A stretch of 64,000 nucleotides of DNA, taken from NCBI GenBank assembly GCA_009886125.1, contig VFJK01000016.1, positions 25,241 through 89,240 on the forward strand, given 5' to 3'. The stretch comes from Geobacter sp. (GTDB taxonomy: Bacteria; Desulfobacterota; Desulfuromonadia; Geobacterales; DSM-12255). The notes beneath the pieces are model-generated. The model searched no databases and had not been told where the DNA came from. It saw only the letters and a list, made by a program, of their open reading frames with translations. Numbering within the stretch: position 1 is the stretch's first letter; each line of letters opens with the position of its first letter. The translations under genes and the position numbers were made by a program. Of the stretch, positions 27,241-37,036 are shown in pieces.

Positions 27241-27916
27241 ACTGGAAAGCCCTGAACGTAGGGCACATTTGATACCCTTCCGAACTTTTCGCTACCCTGT
27301 CACTGAAATTATCTATCTTTCCCCTCCTTCCCAAAATGAAGCAGTTGACTTTTTTCGAGTAGTCAAATCGAGGTCAACGCGAAGGGACTTTGGCCAAATT
27401 TCCCTACAGCAACTATCGAAACTATTTTGGTTCAGCGCTAAAACATCCTTGGAAATTAATTTGGATGAAGGTCACAAATGGTATCACAAGCCCTCACCTT
27501 CTGGGGGAGGCCGTCATCCTATTGACCACATCATATTTCGTTATGAAAGGGATAAATGGATCGCCTTTCTTTATGATTCAATCGCCCATGCTCTTGGCAA
27601 GCTGAAGATAGATAGCGCCGACATTGGTTTTTGGATAGACGATTTATTTAGTACGCTGGGGATTAATGCGACCACCATTGTTTGGAACGTAGCGCAGTTT
27701 CATCGATCTACAAGTGTTTACAAGAATGCATCTGCCTTAATCTATCGTGATGAGGGAGCGATACAAGGAACATTTGGTTTGGTTGCTGAAGCACTAAATT
27801 TAAATTTTTGCACAATTGGAGTTTCTGGAGAACCCACCATTTCCAAACTATTAATGTCAAGAGAGTTAATAAGGGGAATCGGAGGGTTTTATATTGGTTC
27901 TAAAAATGCGCAATAA
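27215..27916 (+). CDS. SagB-type nitroreductase-like protein
   Basis: SRSTRRDFGQISLQQLSKLFWFS, KPSPSGGGRHPID; alternative ATG at 27227. Confidence 0.7.
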   Translation: MKSDMDFIELESPERRAHLIPFRTFRYPVTEIIYLSPPSQNEAVDFFRVVKSRSTRRDFGQISLQQLSKLFWFSAKTSLEINLDEGHKWYHKPSPSGGGRHPIDHIIFRYERDKWIAFLYDSIAHALGKLKIDSADIGFWIDDLFSTLGINATTIVWNVAQFHRSTSVYKNASALIYRDEGAIQGTFGLVAEALNLNFCTIGVSGEPTISKLLMSRELIRGIGGFYIGSKNAQ

Positions 27917-28048
27917 CGGTTCAAGTGCGCGGCTTCAGTGCTTGCCGTTAAGCAACTTGTCCTATAATTTCTCTGATGACACTTGAGAGAATTTGTGTTA
28001 TTGGTTTTGTTCCAGTTTAATTCGAGTCAAATCGTCTATGCGTGCTGT

Positions 28049-28070
28049 CAGGGGGTATTTCTGGGGGTAT
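28049..28070. promoter_or_regulatory. Putative integrase arm-type sites, right end
   Basis: CAGGGGGTATTTCTGGGGGTATCG, matches the left-end pair. Confidence 0.6.
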
Positions 28071-28171
28071 CGCAAATAAGCGATTTACGAATTACATTGT
28101 AAGGTTGAGAGGTTATCTATGTAATTCAATGGACTCTCTCGCCATTTAAATTTAGTAGCTGTTTTTTTTGC

Positions 28172-28292
28172 GGGCAGAGCTGATAGCTGGGTCCTGCGCA
28201 ACGGCAGGTTATGAATCCCGTCAGGTCCGGAAGGAAGCAGCGGCAGTAACTGATACGTGTGCCGCGGGGTAACCCAGCTATCATTTCTGCCC
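28172..28292 (+). ncRNA. ffs: SRP RNA (4.5S type)
   Basis: GTCAGGTCCGGAAGGAAGCAGC core; flanking TGATAGCTGGGT/ACCCAGCTATCA stem; adjacent to dnaX. Confidence 0.93.
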
Positions 28293-28349
28293 GTAAATAA
28301 TTCCACCCTTTCAATCCAGACCCCCCGGCACGGAGCAAAAGGAATAAGC

Positions 28350-29990
28350 GTGTCGTATCTTGTACTTGCCCGCAAATGGCGTCCTCAGACATTTCATGAC
28401 CTTATAGGTCAGGAACATGTCACCCTTACCCTGAAAAACGCGATCGAATCAGGCCGTGTCGCTCATGCCTTTCTGTTTACCGGTGCCCGTGGCGTCGGCA
28501 AGACCAGTTCAGCACGGATTCTGGCTAAAACCCTGAACTGCGAGAAGGGTCCCACGACCGAGCCCTGCAACGAATGCCCTGTCTGTCGCGAAATCACTGA
28601 AGGGAATTCGGTCGATGTATTCGAGATCGATGGCGCTTCGAACAACGGCGTCGATGAAATCCGCGAACTGCGCGATAATGTCAAGTATCTCCCCGCCCAC
28701 AGCCGCTACAAGATCTTTATCATTGACGAAGTCCACATGCTCTCCAACAGTGCGTTCAACGCACTCCTGAAGACCCTTGAAGAGCCGCCTCCCCACATAA
28801 AGTTCATCTTTGCCACGACCGAGCCTCACAAGGTTCCCATAACCATACTCTCCCGCTGCCAGCGTTTCGATTTCAAGCGGATCCCGCTGGCGAAGATGAT
28901 CGCCCGTCTCCGCTTCATCCTCGACCAGGAGAAGGTATCCATGAGCGATACCGCCCTCACGATGGTCGCCCGGAAAGGTGACGGCAGCATGAGGGATTCT
29001 CTCTCAGCCCTGGACCAGGTGCTCGCCTTCTGCGGTGAAGAGGTGGATGATCCTGCTGTGATCTCGCTTCTGGGTGTCGTTGACAGGACCCTCCTGCTAT
29101 CTGCGATCAATGCGATCCTTGCACGTGACACTGCTCCGCTCATGAACATCGTCAAAACAGTCGATGATTCAGGCTACAACATCAGGCAGTTCTGCCGTGA
29201 GCTCATAGATCTGATGCGGACACAGCTGCTTATAAAGACCGTCGGCTCGACCACCGACCTGCTCGACCTCTCCGACAAAGAGCTTGAAGAAAGTACGGCC
29301 CTTGCCGAAAAGAGCGACCTGCAGACGATTCAGCGCTGCATTTCAATCCTGTTGAAGACCGATGCAGAGATGGCACACTCATCGTTCACCAGACTTCTCC
29401 TGGAGATGGCCATGATCAAGATGGCCACCCTTGCGCCGGTGATTCCGGTTCATGAGCTTATTGAAAGGCTGAAAGCCCTTGAATCATCCCCCCGGCAGCC
29501 GTCTGTAGCAGCAGAGCCGGCATCACCCGGTTACAAGCCTGCTGCACGAAAAGCTCCTGAGACGCATATAACTCCTGCAGCTCCTCCGGAGGCACCCCCT
29601 CAAACCAGAGACTGGCAGGGCTTTGTGGCTTTTGTGAAAACCAGAAAACCGATGCTGGCGACTAAACTTGAAAAAGGAAGTCCGATCAAAGTCTCGGAGG
29701 GGACCCTTCATATAGGCTATCCAAAGGATACTCTCGAGTTCAGCATGCTGCAGGAACCTGACTACCAGAAGCAGTTGGGCGATCTCTCCGAATCCTTCTT
29801 CGGTCATCCAGTGAGCATAAAGATACTGCATCTCTCCGGAAGCAACGGAGATACACCCCTCTCTATTGCTGAAAAAAAAAATGCTGATGCCTCAAAGAGA
29901 GAGAGCGCTGTAAAAGACGCTGCTGACAGCCATCCACTTGTCAAAGCGGCTCTTGAGGTTTTTGGCGGAGAAGTGGTAGCGTACAGATAA
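28350..29990 (+). CDS. dnaX: DNA polymerase III subunits gamma/tau
   Basis: SYLVLARKWRPQTFHDLIGQEHV, GARGVGKTSSARILAK, EVHMLSNSAFNALLKTLEEPP; GTG start at 28350. Confidence 0.96.
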   Translation: MSYLVLARKWRPQTFHDLIGQEHVTLTLKNAIESGRVAHAFLFTGARGVGKTSSARILAKTLNCEKGPTTEPCNECPVCREITEGNSVDVFEIDGASNNGVDEIRELRDNVKYLPAHSRYKIFIIDEVHMLSNSAFNALLKTLEEPPPHIKFIFATTEPHKVPITILSRCQRFDFKRIPLAKMIARLRFILDQEKVSMSDTALTMVARKGDGSMRDSLSALDQVLAFCGEEVDDPAVISLLGVVDRTLLLSAINAILARDTAPLMNIVKTVDDSGYNIRQFCRELIDLMRTQLLIKTVGSTTDLLDLSDKELEESTALAEKSDLQTIQRCISILLKTDAEMAHSSFTRLLLEMAMIKMATLAPVIPVHELIERLKALESSPRQPSVAAEPASPGYKPAARKAPETHITPAAPPEAPPQTRDWQGFVAFVKTRKPMLATKLEKGSPIKVSEGTLHIGYPKDTLEFSMLQEPDYQKQLGDLSESFFGHPVSIKILHLSGSNGDTPLSIAEKKNADASKRESAVKDAADSHPLVKAALEVFGGEVVAYR

Positions 29991-30063
29991 ACCAATTTAT
30001 CAAAACGATGTTATAAAGTTGTCAAATTTTCAGCACGACTAAAAGAAAGCGAGGGGAGCAGGG

Positions 30064-30378
30064 ATGTCAAAAGGATTGGCTGGCATAATGAAGCAGGCTC
30101 AGATGATGCAGCAGAGAATGGCAAAACTTCAGGAAGAGGCGTTAAACCGTACCGCATCTGCATCAGCTGGCGGAGGTGCAGTAACGGCTGAAGTAACCGG
30201 CAAGAACCAGCTCGTTGCCCTGACTATCAAGAAAGAGGCTGTCGATCCCGAAGATGTCGAGATGCTTCAGGACCTGATAGTAGCCGCAGTCAATGAAGCG
30301 CTGACTAAGGTTCAGGCCGAGATGGCGCAGGAGATGAGCAAGGTCACCGGCGGGATAAGCATACCAGGTCTTTTCTGA
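30064..30378 (+). CDS. YbaB/EbfC nucleoid-associated protein
   Basis: AGIMKQAQMMQQRMAKLQEE; between dnaX and recR. Confidence 0.95.
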   Translation: MSKGLAGIMKQAQMMQQRMAKLQEEALNRTASASAGGGAVTAEVTGKNQLVALTIKKEAVDPEDVEMLQDLIVAAVNEALTKVQAEMAQEMSKVTGGISIPGLF

Positions 30379-30410
30379 CAGTGACCCCATGCAGCATTTT
30401 ATTTTTATTA

Positions 30411-30450
30411 AAACAGCCGATTGAACCTGAGTTTCATCGGCTGTTTTTTT
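30411..30450 (+). terminator. Rho-independent terminator
   Basis: AACAGCCGAT...ATCGGCTGTTTTTTT. Confidence 0.85.
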
Positions 30451-30565
30451 AAAAACAGTGCTACTAAAATTATATTGTATTTCTTGTAGTTAGACTAAAT
30501 TTACTTAAATTGAATTATTTTATTCACACTATAATTCAAAAAATGTTTTATGTTTACAGGAAAAT

Positions 30566-31159
30566 ATGCTACATAATTCGCACTCTTTGACAAGGCTTGT
30601 CGGTGAACTGAAAAAACTTCCCGGAATCGGTGAAAAAAGCGCGTGCCGGCTTGCCTTCCACCTGCTCCGCTCACCTGCAAACATTATAGCGCTGGCAGAA
30701 GCCCTGAATGAGGTGAAAAGCAGAGTCAGATTTTGCTCGGTCTGTTTTTCTATCACCGAAGACGACCCGTGCGCTATTTGCAGAGGAAACAGGGATGACT
30801 CGATAATCTGTGTTGTCGAAGAGCCGCAGGATGTTCTGGCTATCGAAAGAAGCGGTGCGTTCCGGGGAAAGTATCACGTGCTTCATGGCGTACTCTCCCC
30901 TCTTTCAGGAATCACCCCTGCTGACTTGAAAATAGCTCAACTCCTTGAACGGGTGAGCAACAGCAGCATCAAAGAGGTCGTAATCGCTACCAACTTTTCG
31001 GTAGAAGGGGAAGCCACAGCGATCTACCTCACCGGACTGTTCAGAAATCACGGAGTAAGGGTCACACGCCTTGCACACGGCATTCCTATTGGCAGCGACC
31101 TCGAGTATATCGATTCAGCTACCATGCAGAGGGCTGTCCAGGGGCGTTCCGAAGTTTAA
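30566..31159 (+). CDS. recR: Recombination protein RecR
   Basis: LKKLPGIGEKSACRLAFHLL, CxxC zinc finger, VVIATNFSVEGEATAIYL. Confidence 0.96.
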   Translation: MLHNSHSLTRLVGELKKLPGIGEKSACRLAFHLLRSPANIIALAEALNEVKSRVRFCSVCFSITEDDPCAICRGNRDDSIICVVEEPQDVLAIERSGAFRGKYHVLHGVLSPLSGITPADLKIAQLLERVSNSSIKEVVIATNFSVEGEATAIYLTGLFRNHGVRVTRLAHGIPIGSDLEYIDSATMQRAVQGRSEV

Positions 31160-31195
31160 AACCATAGCAGCATATAAACAATGAGGAGGAGCTGT

Positions 31196-34100
31196 ATGAG
31201 CAAGAAAATGGTAACAATCGACGGCAACACCGCTGCCGCGCACGTAGCCCACGCAACGAACGAGGTCATAGCCATCTACCCGATCACACCCTCATCCGTA
31301 ATGGGCGAGATCTCAGACGCCAAGAGTGCTGCCGGCGAAAAGAATATCTGGGGGACCATCCCACTGGTAGCTGAGCTGCAGTCCGAAGGTGGCGCAGCCG
31401 GCACCGTCCACGGAGCCCTTCAGTCCGGTGCCTTGACCACAACCTTCACCGCCAGCCAGGGTCTGCTGCTGATGATTCCGAACATGTACAAGATCGCCGG
31501 CGAGCTCACCTCCACCGTTTTTCATGTTTCCGCCCGGGCTATCTCCGCTGCCGCTCTGAATATCTTCGGTGATCACTCCGACGTCATGTCCTGCCGTTCG
31601 ACCGGCTGGGCCATGCTCTGCTCCAACAACGTTCAGGAAGTCATGGACTTCGCCCTGATCGCCCAGGCAGCAACACTCCGCAGCCGGGTTCCGTTCCTGC
31701 ACTTTTTCGACGGTTTCCGCACCTCGCACGAAGTACAGAAAGTCGAAGAGCTCTCTTTTTACGACATGCGCACCATGATGGATGACGAGCTGATTAACGC
31801 CCACCGTCTGCGTGGGCTCTCCCCTGATCGTCCCGTTATGCGCGGAACCGCCCAGAACCCGGACGTCTACTTCCAGGGCCGCGAAACGGTCAACCAGTTC
31901 TATGCTCCCTGTGTCAAAATCGTCCAGGAAGAGATGGATAAATTCGGCAAGCTCACCGGCCGTAAATACAAGCTGGTCGACTATGCCGGAGCCAAAGATG
32001 CCGAACGGATTGTCGTTGTCATGGGCTCTGCTGCAGATACCGTGCAGGAAACCGTCAACAGTCTTGTCAAGAAGGGCGAGAAGGTCGGCGTCGTAAAAGT
32101 GCACCTCTATCGGCCTTTCCCACTGGATGCCTTCATCAAGGCACTGCCAAAGACCGTCAAAAGTATTGCCGTGCTTGACCGGACAAAAGAGCCCGGCGCT
32201 CTCGGCGAGCCGCTTTACCTTGATGTGCGTACCGCCATTGGTGAAGCCATGTCTGAAGGTAAATTCAGCTTCAAGGGCTATCCTACCATCGTCGGCGGCC
32301 GCTATGGGCTTGGCTCGAAAGAGTTTACTCCGGCCATGGCCAAATCAGTCCTGGATAACCTTAAAAAAGCCAAACCGAAAAACCATTTTGTTGTCGGCAT
32401 CAAAGAGGACGTCACTAATTGCAGCCTCGATTACAACCCTGACTTTCGCAACGCCATGGATGGCACTTACGAGGCCATGTTCTACGGACTCGGCTCCGAC
32501 GGCACTGTCGGTGCCAACAAAAACACCATCAAGATCATTGGCGAGACCACCAAGAACTTTGCCCAGGCCTATTTCGTTTATGACTCCAAAAAAGCCGGCA
32601 CCATCACCATCTCGCACCTGCGCTTCGGGAAAAAGGCCATCAACGCCCCCTACCTGATCGACCACGCCGACTTCATAGCCTGCCACAACTTCTCTTTCCT
32701 GGAGAAGTATGACATGGTCTCCAAAGCGAAACCGGGCGGCACTTTCCTTCTCTGCTCCCCCTTCGAGCAGGCTGAAGTATGGGACAAAATGCCCAGGGAA
32801 GTTCAGCAGCAGATTATTGACAAGAAGCTGAAATTCTACGTAATCAACGCTATCAAGCTGGGCGAAGAGCTGGGGTTAGGCGCCCGCATCAATGTCATCA
32901 TGCAGACCGCCTTCTTCAAGATCTCCAACATCATCCCACTGACGCAGGCTATCGGCGAGATTAAGGATGCCATCAAGAAGAGCTATGGCAAATCCGGCGA
33001 CAAAGTTGTTGCCATGAACAACGCAGCCGTAGACGCGGCCCTCAAGAATATTTACGAAGTCAAAGTTCCGGCCAAAGCCACCAGCAAACTGACGATGCCC
33101 CCGGCTGTTGCCAAGAGTGCGCCAAAGTTCGTTCAGGATGTTACCGGCCGGATCATTGCCGGCTTCGGCGATGATCTGCCGGTATCCCTCATGCCGGCTG
33201 ACGGCACCTTCCCGACTGCCACCTCGCAGTACGAGAAGCGTAATATCGCTGTTGACATCCCGGTCTGGGATGAGGAACTCTGCATTCAGTGCGGCATCTG
33301 CTCCTTTGTCTGCCCGCACGCCACGATCCGGATGAAAGCTTATGACGCTAAACTTCTGAAAGGTGCACCCAAAACCTTCAAATCAACCGACTGCAAGCTC
33401 CCCGAATTCAAGGGGATGAAATACACCCTGCAAGTCGCTCCTGAAGACTGCACCGGCTGCGGCGCCTGTGTCTACAACTGTCCGGCAAAAAGCAAGGAAG
33501 ACGCCAATCACAAGGCGATTAACATGAAGTTCCAATCGCCCCTGCGTGTCGAGGAGGCTAAAAACTTCGAATTCTTCCTGTCGCTGCCCGATATGGATCC
33601 GACCAAGCTCAAGCTTGACACTCTCCGCGGAAGCCAGCTGGTACGGCCGATATTCGAATTCTCCGGCGCCTGTGCCGGTTGCGGAGAGACACCGTACCTC
33701 AAACTGTTGTCACAGCTGTTCGGTGACCGCGCCATGATCGCCAACGCCACCGGCTGCACCTCAATCTACGGCGGCAACCTGCCGACCACCCCGTGGGCAA
33801 AACGTGCCGATGGTCGTGGCCCGGCCTGGTCAAACTCACTGTTCGAGGACAATGCCGAATTCGGATTCGGTATGCGACTGGCAGTGGATAAATTCACCGA
33901 GTCGGCACGCGAACTTGTAACCCAGCTCACCAACTGCAGCTGCAAATCCTGCAAACCGGTTCTCCCGTTGATGAAGGAGATACTGGGCGCTGACCAGTCT
34001 GACCAGACCGGCATTGAAGCGCAGCGGGAACGTGTCGCAACACTGAAGAAAGCCCTCAAAGGGTGCAAGGAAAGAGCTGCGGTTCAACTGCTGCCGCTGA

Positions 34101-34777
34101 CTGACTACCTGGTCAAAAAATCTGTCTGGTGCGTCGGTGGCGACGGCTGGGCATACGACATCGGCTACGGTGGCCTTGACCATGTCATCGCTTCTGGCAA
34201 GAACGTCAACCTGCTGGTCCTTGACACTGAGGTCTACTCCAACACGGGAGGCCAGGCATCCAAAGCGACCCCTATCGGCGCTGTGGCACAGTTTGCCGCC
34301 GGTGGCAAAGCAATGGCCAAGAAAGACCTCGGCATGATGGCTATGGCCTATGGCAACGTCTATGTGGCCAATGTCGCACTCTCCAATCCGGGGCAAGTAG
34401 TCAAAGCCTTTATCGAGGCCGAGGCCTACGACGGACCGTCGCTCATCGTCGCCTACTCGCACTGCATTGCCCATGGCATTGACATGACAAAAGGTGTGGA
34501 CGAGAACAAGAAAGCCGTATCCTGTGGCTACTGGCCGCTGTACCGCTACAATCCGGCACTGGCAGCAGAAGGTAAGAACCCGCTGCAGCTGGACAGCAAA
34601 TCCCCGACCACCTCATTCGAGGATTACGCCTACGGTGAAAACCGCTACAAGGTCCTGCAGAAAACCAACCCGGAAGCAGCTGCAGTACTTATGAAAAAGG
34701 CTACAGCCTGGACCGCCAGCCGCTTTGAATATTATCAGAAACTTGCCGCTCTCAGCTTCGAAGATAAAGGCAAGTAG
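31196..34777 (+). CDS. nifJ: Pyruvate:ferredoxin (flavodoxin) oxidoreductase
   Basis: 1194-aa fused POR; YPITPSSVMGE, two 4Fe-4S motifs, TPP domain GDGWAYDIGYGGLDH. Confidence 0.95.
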   Translation: MSKKMVTIDGNTAAAHVAHATNEVIAIYPITPSSVMGEISDAKSAAGEKNIWGTIPLVAELQSEGGAAGTVHGALQSGALTTTFTASQGLLLMIPNMYKIAGELTSTVFHVSARAISAAALNIFGDHSDVMSCRSTGWAMLCSNNVQEVMDFALIAQAATLRSRVPFLHFFDGFRTSHEVQKVEELSFYDMRTMMDDELINAHRLRGLSPDRPVMRGTAQNPDVYFQGRETVNQFYAPCVKIVQEEMDKFGKLTGRKYKLVDYAGAKDAERIVVVMGSAADTVQETVNSLVKKGEKVGVVKVHLYRPFPLDAFIKALPKTVKSIAVLDRTKEPGALGEPLYLDVRTAIGEAMSEGKFSFKGYPTIVGGRYGLGSKEFTPAMAKSVLDNLKKAKPKNHFVVGIKEDVTNCSLDYNPDFRNAMDGTYEAMFYGLGSDGTVGANKNTIKIIGETTKNFAQAYFVYDSKKAGTITISHLRFGKKAINAPYLIDHADFIACHNFSFLEKYDMVSKAKPGGTFLLCSPFEQAEVWDKMPREVQQQIIDKKLKFYVINAIKLGEELGLGARINVIMQTAFFKISNIIPLTQAIGEIKDAIKKSYGKSGDKVVAMNNAAVDAALKNIYEVKVPAKATSKLTMPPAVAKSAPKFVQDVTGRIIAGFGDDLPVSLMPADGTFPTATSQYEKRNIAVDIPVWDEELCIQCGICSFVCPHATIRMKAYDAKLLKGAPKTFKSTDCKLPEFKGMKYTLQVAPEDCTGCGACVYNCPAKSKEDANHKAINMKFQSPLRVEEAKNFEFFLSLPDMDPTKLKLDTLRGSQLVRPIFEFSGACAGCGETPYLKLLSQLFGDRAMIANATGCTSIYGGNLPTTPWAKRADGRGPAWSNSLFEDNAEFGFGMRLAVDKFTESARELVTQLTNCSCKSCKPVLPLMKEILGADQSDQTGIEAQRERVATLKKALKGCKERAAVQLLPLTDYLVKKSVWCVGGDGWAYDIGYGGLDHVIASGKNVNLLVLDTEVYSNTGGQASKATPIGAVAQFAAGGKAMAKKDLGMMAMAYGNVYVANVALSNPGQVVKAFIEAEAYDGPSLIVAYSHCIAHGIDMTKGVDENKKAVSCGYWPLYRYNPALAAEGKNPLQLDSKSPTTSFEDYAYGENRYKVLQKTNPEAAAVLMKKATAWTASRFEYYQKLAALSFEDKGK

Positions 34778-34799
34778 CAACCAGTTCATCTGAAAATAA

Positions 34800-34840
34800 C
34801 TAAAAAGCCTCCGGATTAATCTCCGGAGGCTTTTTAGTTA
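34800..34840 (+). terminator. Rho-independent terminator
   Basis: AAAAAGCCTCCGGATTAATCTCCGGAGGCTTTTT. Confidence 0.9.
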
Positions 34841-34912
34841 CTTGAAAGGGTATGACTTTTCTGTTATATAAACACTTTAATACTGAAAAATGCTCGGCTT
34901 AAGGAGTAATAA

Positions 34913-35404
34913 ATGGCGAGTCCTCAGTTGGTTATGTACGATGAGGAGTTCAAGCAGATAAACATCGTCATTGACAAGCTGCTTCGTGAAGCAAATGCGA
35001 AGGTGATCTTCCTTGTTGACAAAAACGGGCAGCTTATCTCCGGTGTCGGCGAAGTCGAGAGATTCGACACTACTTCTCTGGCATCACTTACAGCCGGCAA
35101 CATCGCTGCAACAGGCGGTCTTGCCAAGCTGATCGGCGAGAAGGAGTTCTCGATCCTCTTCCATGAAGGAGAGAAGGACAATCTTCACATCTCAATTGTC
35201 GGCGGGCGGGTAATCCTGGTCGTCCTCTTTGATAACCGCTCCTCTCTCGGGCTGGTACGACTTCGGGTAAAAAAGGCTTCTGATGAACTGACTATCATTT
35301 TTGACGGGCTGATGAAGAAAGCAGAAGAGAAGGAAAAAAGCGGCACGACCGATTTCCCCTTCGCAGAGATAACCGATGACGACATCGATAACCTGTTCAG
35401 TTAA
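34913..35404 (+). CDS. Roadblock/LC7 protein (MglB-like)
   Basis: Roadblock fold motifs; adjacent to MglA-like GTPase. Confidence 0.85.
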   Translation: MASPQLVMYDEEFKQINIVIDKLLREANAKVIFLVDKNGQLISGVGEVERFDTTSLASLTAGNIAATGGLAKLIGEKEFSILFHEGEKDNLHISIVGGRVILVVLFDNRSSLGLVRLRVKKASDELTIIFDGLMKKAEEKEKSGTTDFPFAEITDDDIDNLFS

Positions 35405-35422
35405 ATCGCACGGAGTTGACAC

Positions 35423-36010
35423 ATGTCGTTCATAAACTACGCATCCAGAGAGATCAACTGCAAGATCGTCTATTACGGACCGGGGCTTTGCGGTAAGACG
35501 ACAAATCTTCAGTATGTCTATCAGAAGACCGCTGCCGACGCGAAAGGGAAGATGATCTCGCTTGCGACAGAGACCGAGCGGACACTTTTTTTCGACTTTC
35601 TCCCCCTATCCCTTGGCGAAATTCGCGGCTTCAAAACCCGCTTTCATCTCTACACTGTACCAGGGCAGGTATTTTACGATGCATCCAGAAAACTTATCCT
35701 GAAAGGTGTCGATGGAGTCGTTTTCGTAGCCGACTCCCAGGAAGAGCGCTACGATGCGAATATCGAATCGCTTGACAACCTTCGCTTCAACCTTGACGAG
35801 CAGGGATACGACCTCGACAAGCTCCCTTTCATCATCCAGTACAACAAGCGGGACCTCCCGAATGTCATGCCGCTCGATGAGCTGAGAAAAGACTTGAACC
35901 TTAAAGGAGTTCCTGATTTCGAGGCCTGTGCTGCAACCGGTGAAGGGGTTTTCGAGACGCTCAAAGCTGTCGCAAAATTGATCCTGATCGACCTGAAGAA
36001 AGGGTCGTAA
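35423..36010 (+). CDS. MglA-like small GTPase
   Basis: [23 protein letters not shown]. Confidence 0.92.
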   Translation: MSFINYASREINCKIVYYGPGLCGKTTNLQYVYQKTAADAKGKMISLATETERTLFFDFLPLSLGEIRGFKTRFHLYTVPGQVFYDASRKLILKGVDGVVFVADSQEERYDANIESLDNLRFNLDEQGYDLDKLPFIIQYNKRDLPNVMPLDELRKDLNLKGVPDFEACAATGEGVFETLKAVAKLILIDLKKGS

Positions 36011-36040
36011 TTCTATAGTCGCTTGAATATGAAACAGTTC

Positions 36041-36072
36041 AAAGGGCTGCGGATAATCCGCAGCCCTTTTTA
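36041..36072. terminator. Terminator hairpin
   Basis: AAAGGGCTGCGGATAATCCGCAGCCCTTTTT. Confidence 0.85.
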
Positions 36073-36987
36073 TTTTCCGTTATTGAATGAGGCTTGATTG
36101 AGTCCCCTTTCCCGATACAGCCGGATGCAGAGCGGCACCAGAACCGCGCTGAAAATAAGCAGGCAGCCGAACCACTCTCGCAGGTTCATCCTTTCTCCCA
36201 GCACAAGATAGCCGCCGATCATGCTCCAGACCGGATCAAGGGTATAAATAAGGCCGGCCTGTGTCGGGTTTGTATGCCTCTGCCAGGTATTCTGCAGGGT
36301 AAAACAGATAACCGTCGGGAATATTGCGCAGTATGCCAGCGCACCTGAGCCAGCCAGCCCTATGCTGAAGTCTGGTGGAGGGAACGCCAGCACCAGTACC
36401 CATCCGAAGATCATGACTGTGGCGAACTGTACCAGAGATACCAGATACACATCTTCATCCTTCAGTATCCTTGATACCGTTATAATATGGATAGCTATAA
36501 AGAGCGCACAGATCGTCGAAACGAGATCCCCTCTGCTGAATCCCCCTGCACCTCCTTGTGCCAACTGCCAGATCCCTCCCAGTGCAAGCAGTATCCCGGT
36601 CAGGCTACCGCCGCCCACCCGTTCCCTCCAGAGGAGAAAACAGATAAGAGGGATTAACAGGACAAAAAGATTGTTAAGGAATCCGGCTCTTGTCGCGGAG
36701 GTCCCGGAAAGCCCCATGACAAAAGTGAAATTAGTCGCTGCCAGGGCAAGCCCGACAAGAAATCCCCGTTTCAATGTATCCATGGAAAACATTCGCAGGC
36801 GGGGGATACATATGCAGGCCATGATTATGGTAGCAACCGTGAATCTGATCGCAAGAAAGGCGACAGGAGGGACTTCACGAAAGCCTATCTTGTTGAATAC
36901 AAAACTGCCGCCCCAGAAGATCGTGGTAAGAATGAGGAAAAAATGGACTTTTACTTGCGAGATGCCTTCATCGGGGCTGTTTTTCAT
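36070..36987 (-). CDS. EamA/DMT-family transporter
   Basis: Ten TM segments; FWGGSFVFNKIG; C-terminal WSMIGGYLVLGE. Confidence 0.87.
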   Translation of the reverse strand: MKNSPDEGISQVKVHFFLILTTIFWGGSFVFNKIGFREVPPVAFLAIRFTVATIIMACICIPRLRMFSMDTLKRGFLVGLALAATNFTFVMGLSGTSATRAGFLNNLFVLLIPLICFLLWRERVGGGSLTGILLALGGIWQLAQGGAGGFSRGDLVSTICALFIAIHIITVSRILKDEDVYLVSLVQFATVMIFGWVLVLAFPPPDFSIGLAGSGALAYCAIFPTVICFTLQNTWQRHTNPTQAGLIYTLDPVWSMIGGYLVLGERMNLREWFGCLLIFSAVLVPLCIRLYRERGLNQASFNNGK

Positions 36988-37036
36988 TGAGGGATTAAAG
37001 ACTGTAGAACGCGGTAAATCAATAAAAAAGAGTGGA

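Noticed and set aside
24178-27916. Calling the operon a complete CBASS or QatABCD system
   Set aside because: No CD-NTase, QatA-type ATPase or TatD-like gene is present between 19 and 28 kb; only some enzyme classes are shared.
28257-28349. N-terminal extension of dnaX in the ORF track
   Set aside because: Overlaps the SRP RNA 3' end; conserved DnaX sequence begins at GTG 28350 (SYLVLARKWRP).
31313-32104. 263-aa minus ORF and other antisense ORFs within nifJ
   Set aside because: Shadow ORFs caused by codon bias of the GC-rich nifJ gene.
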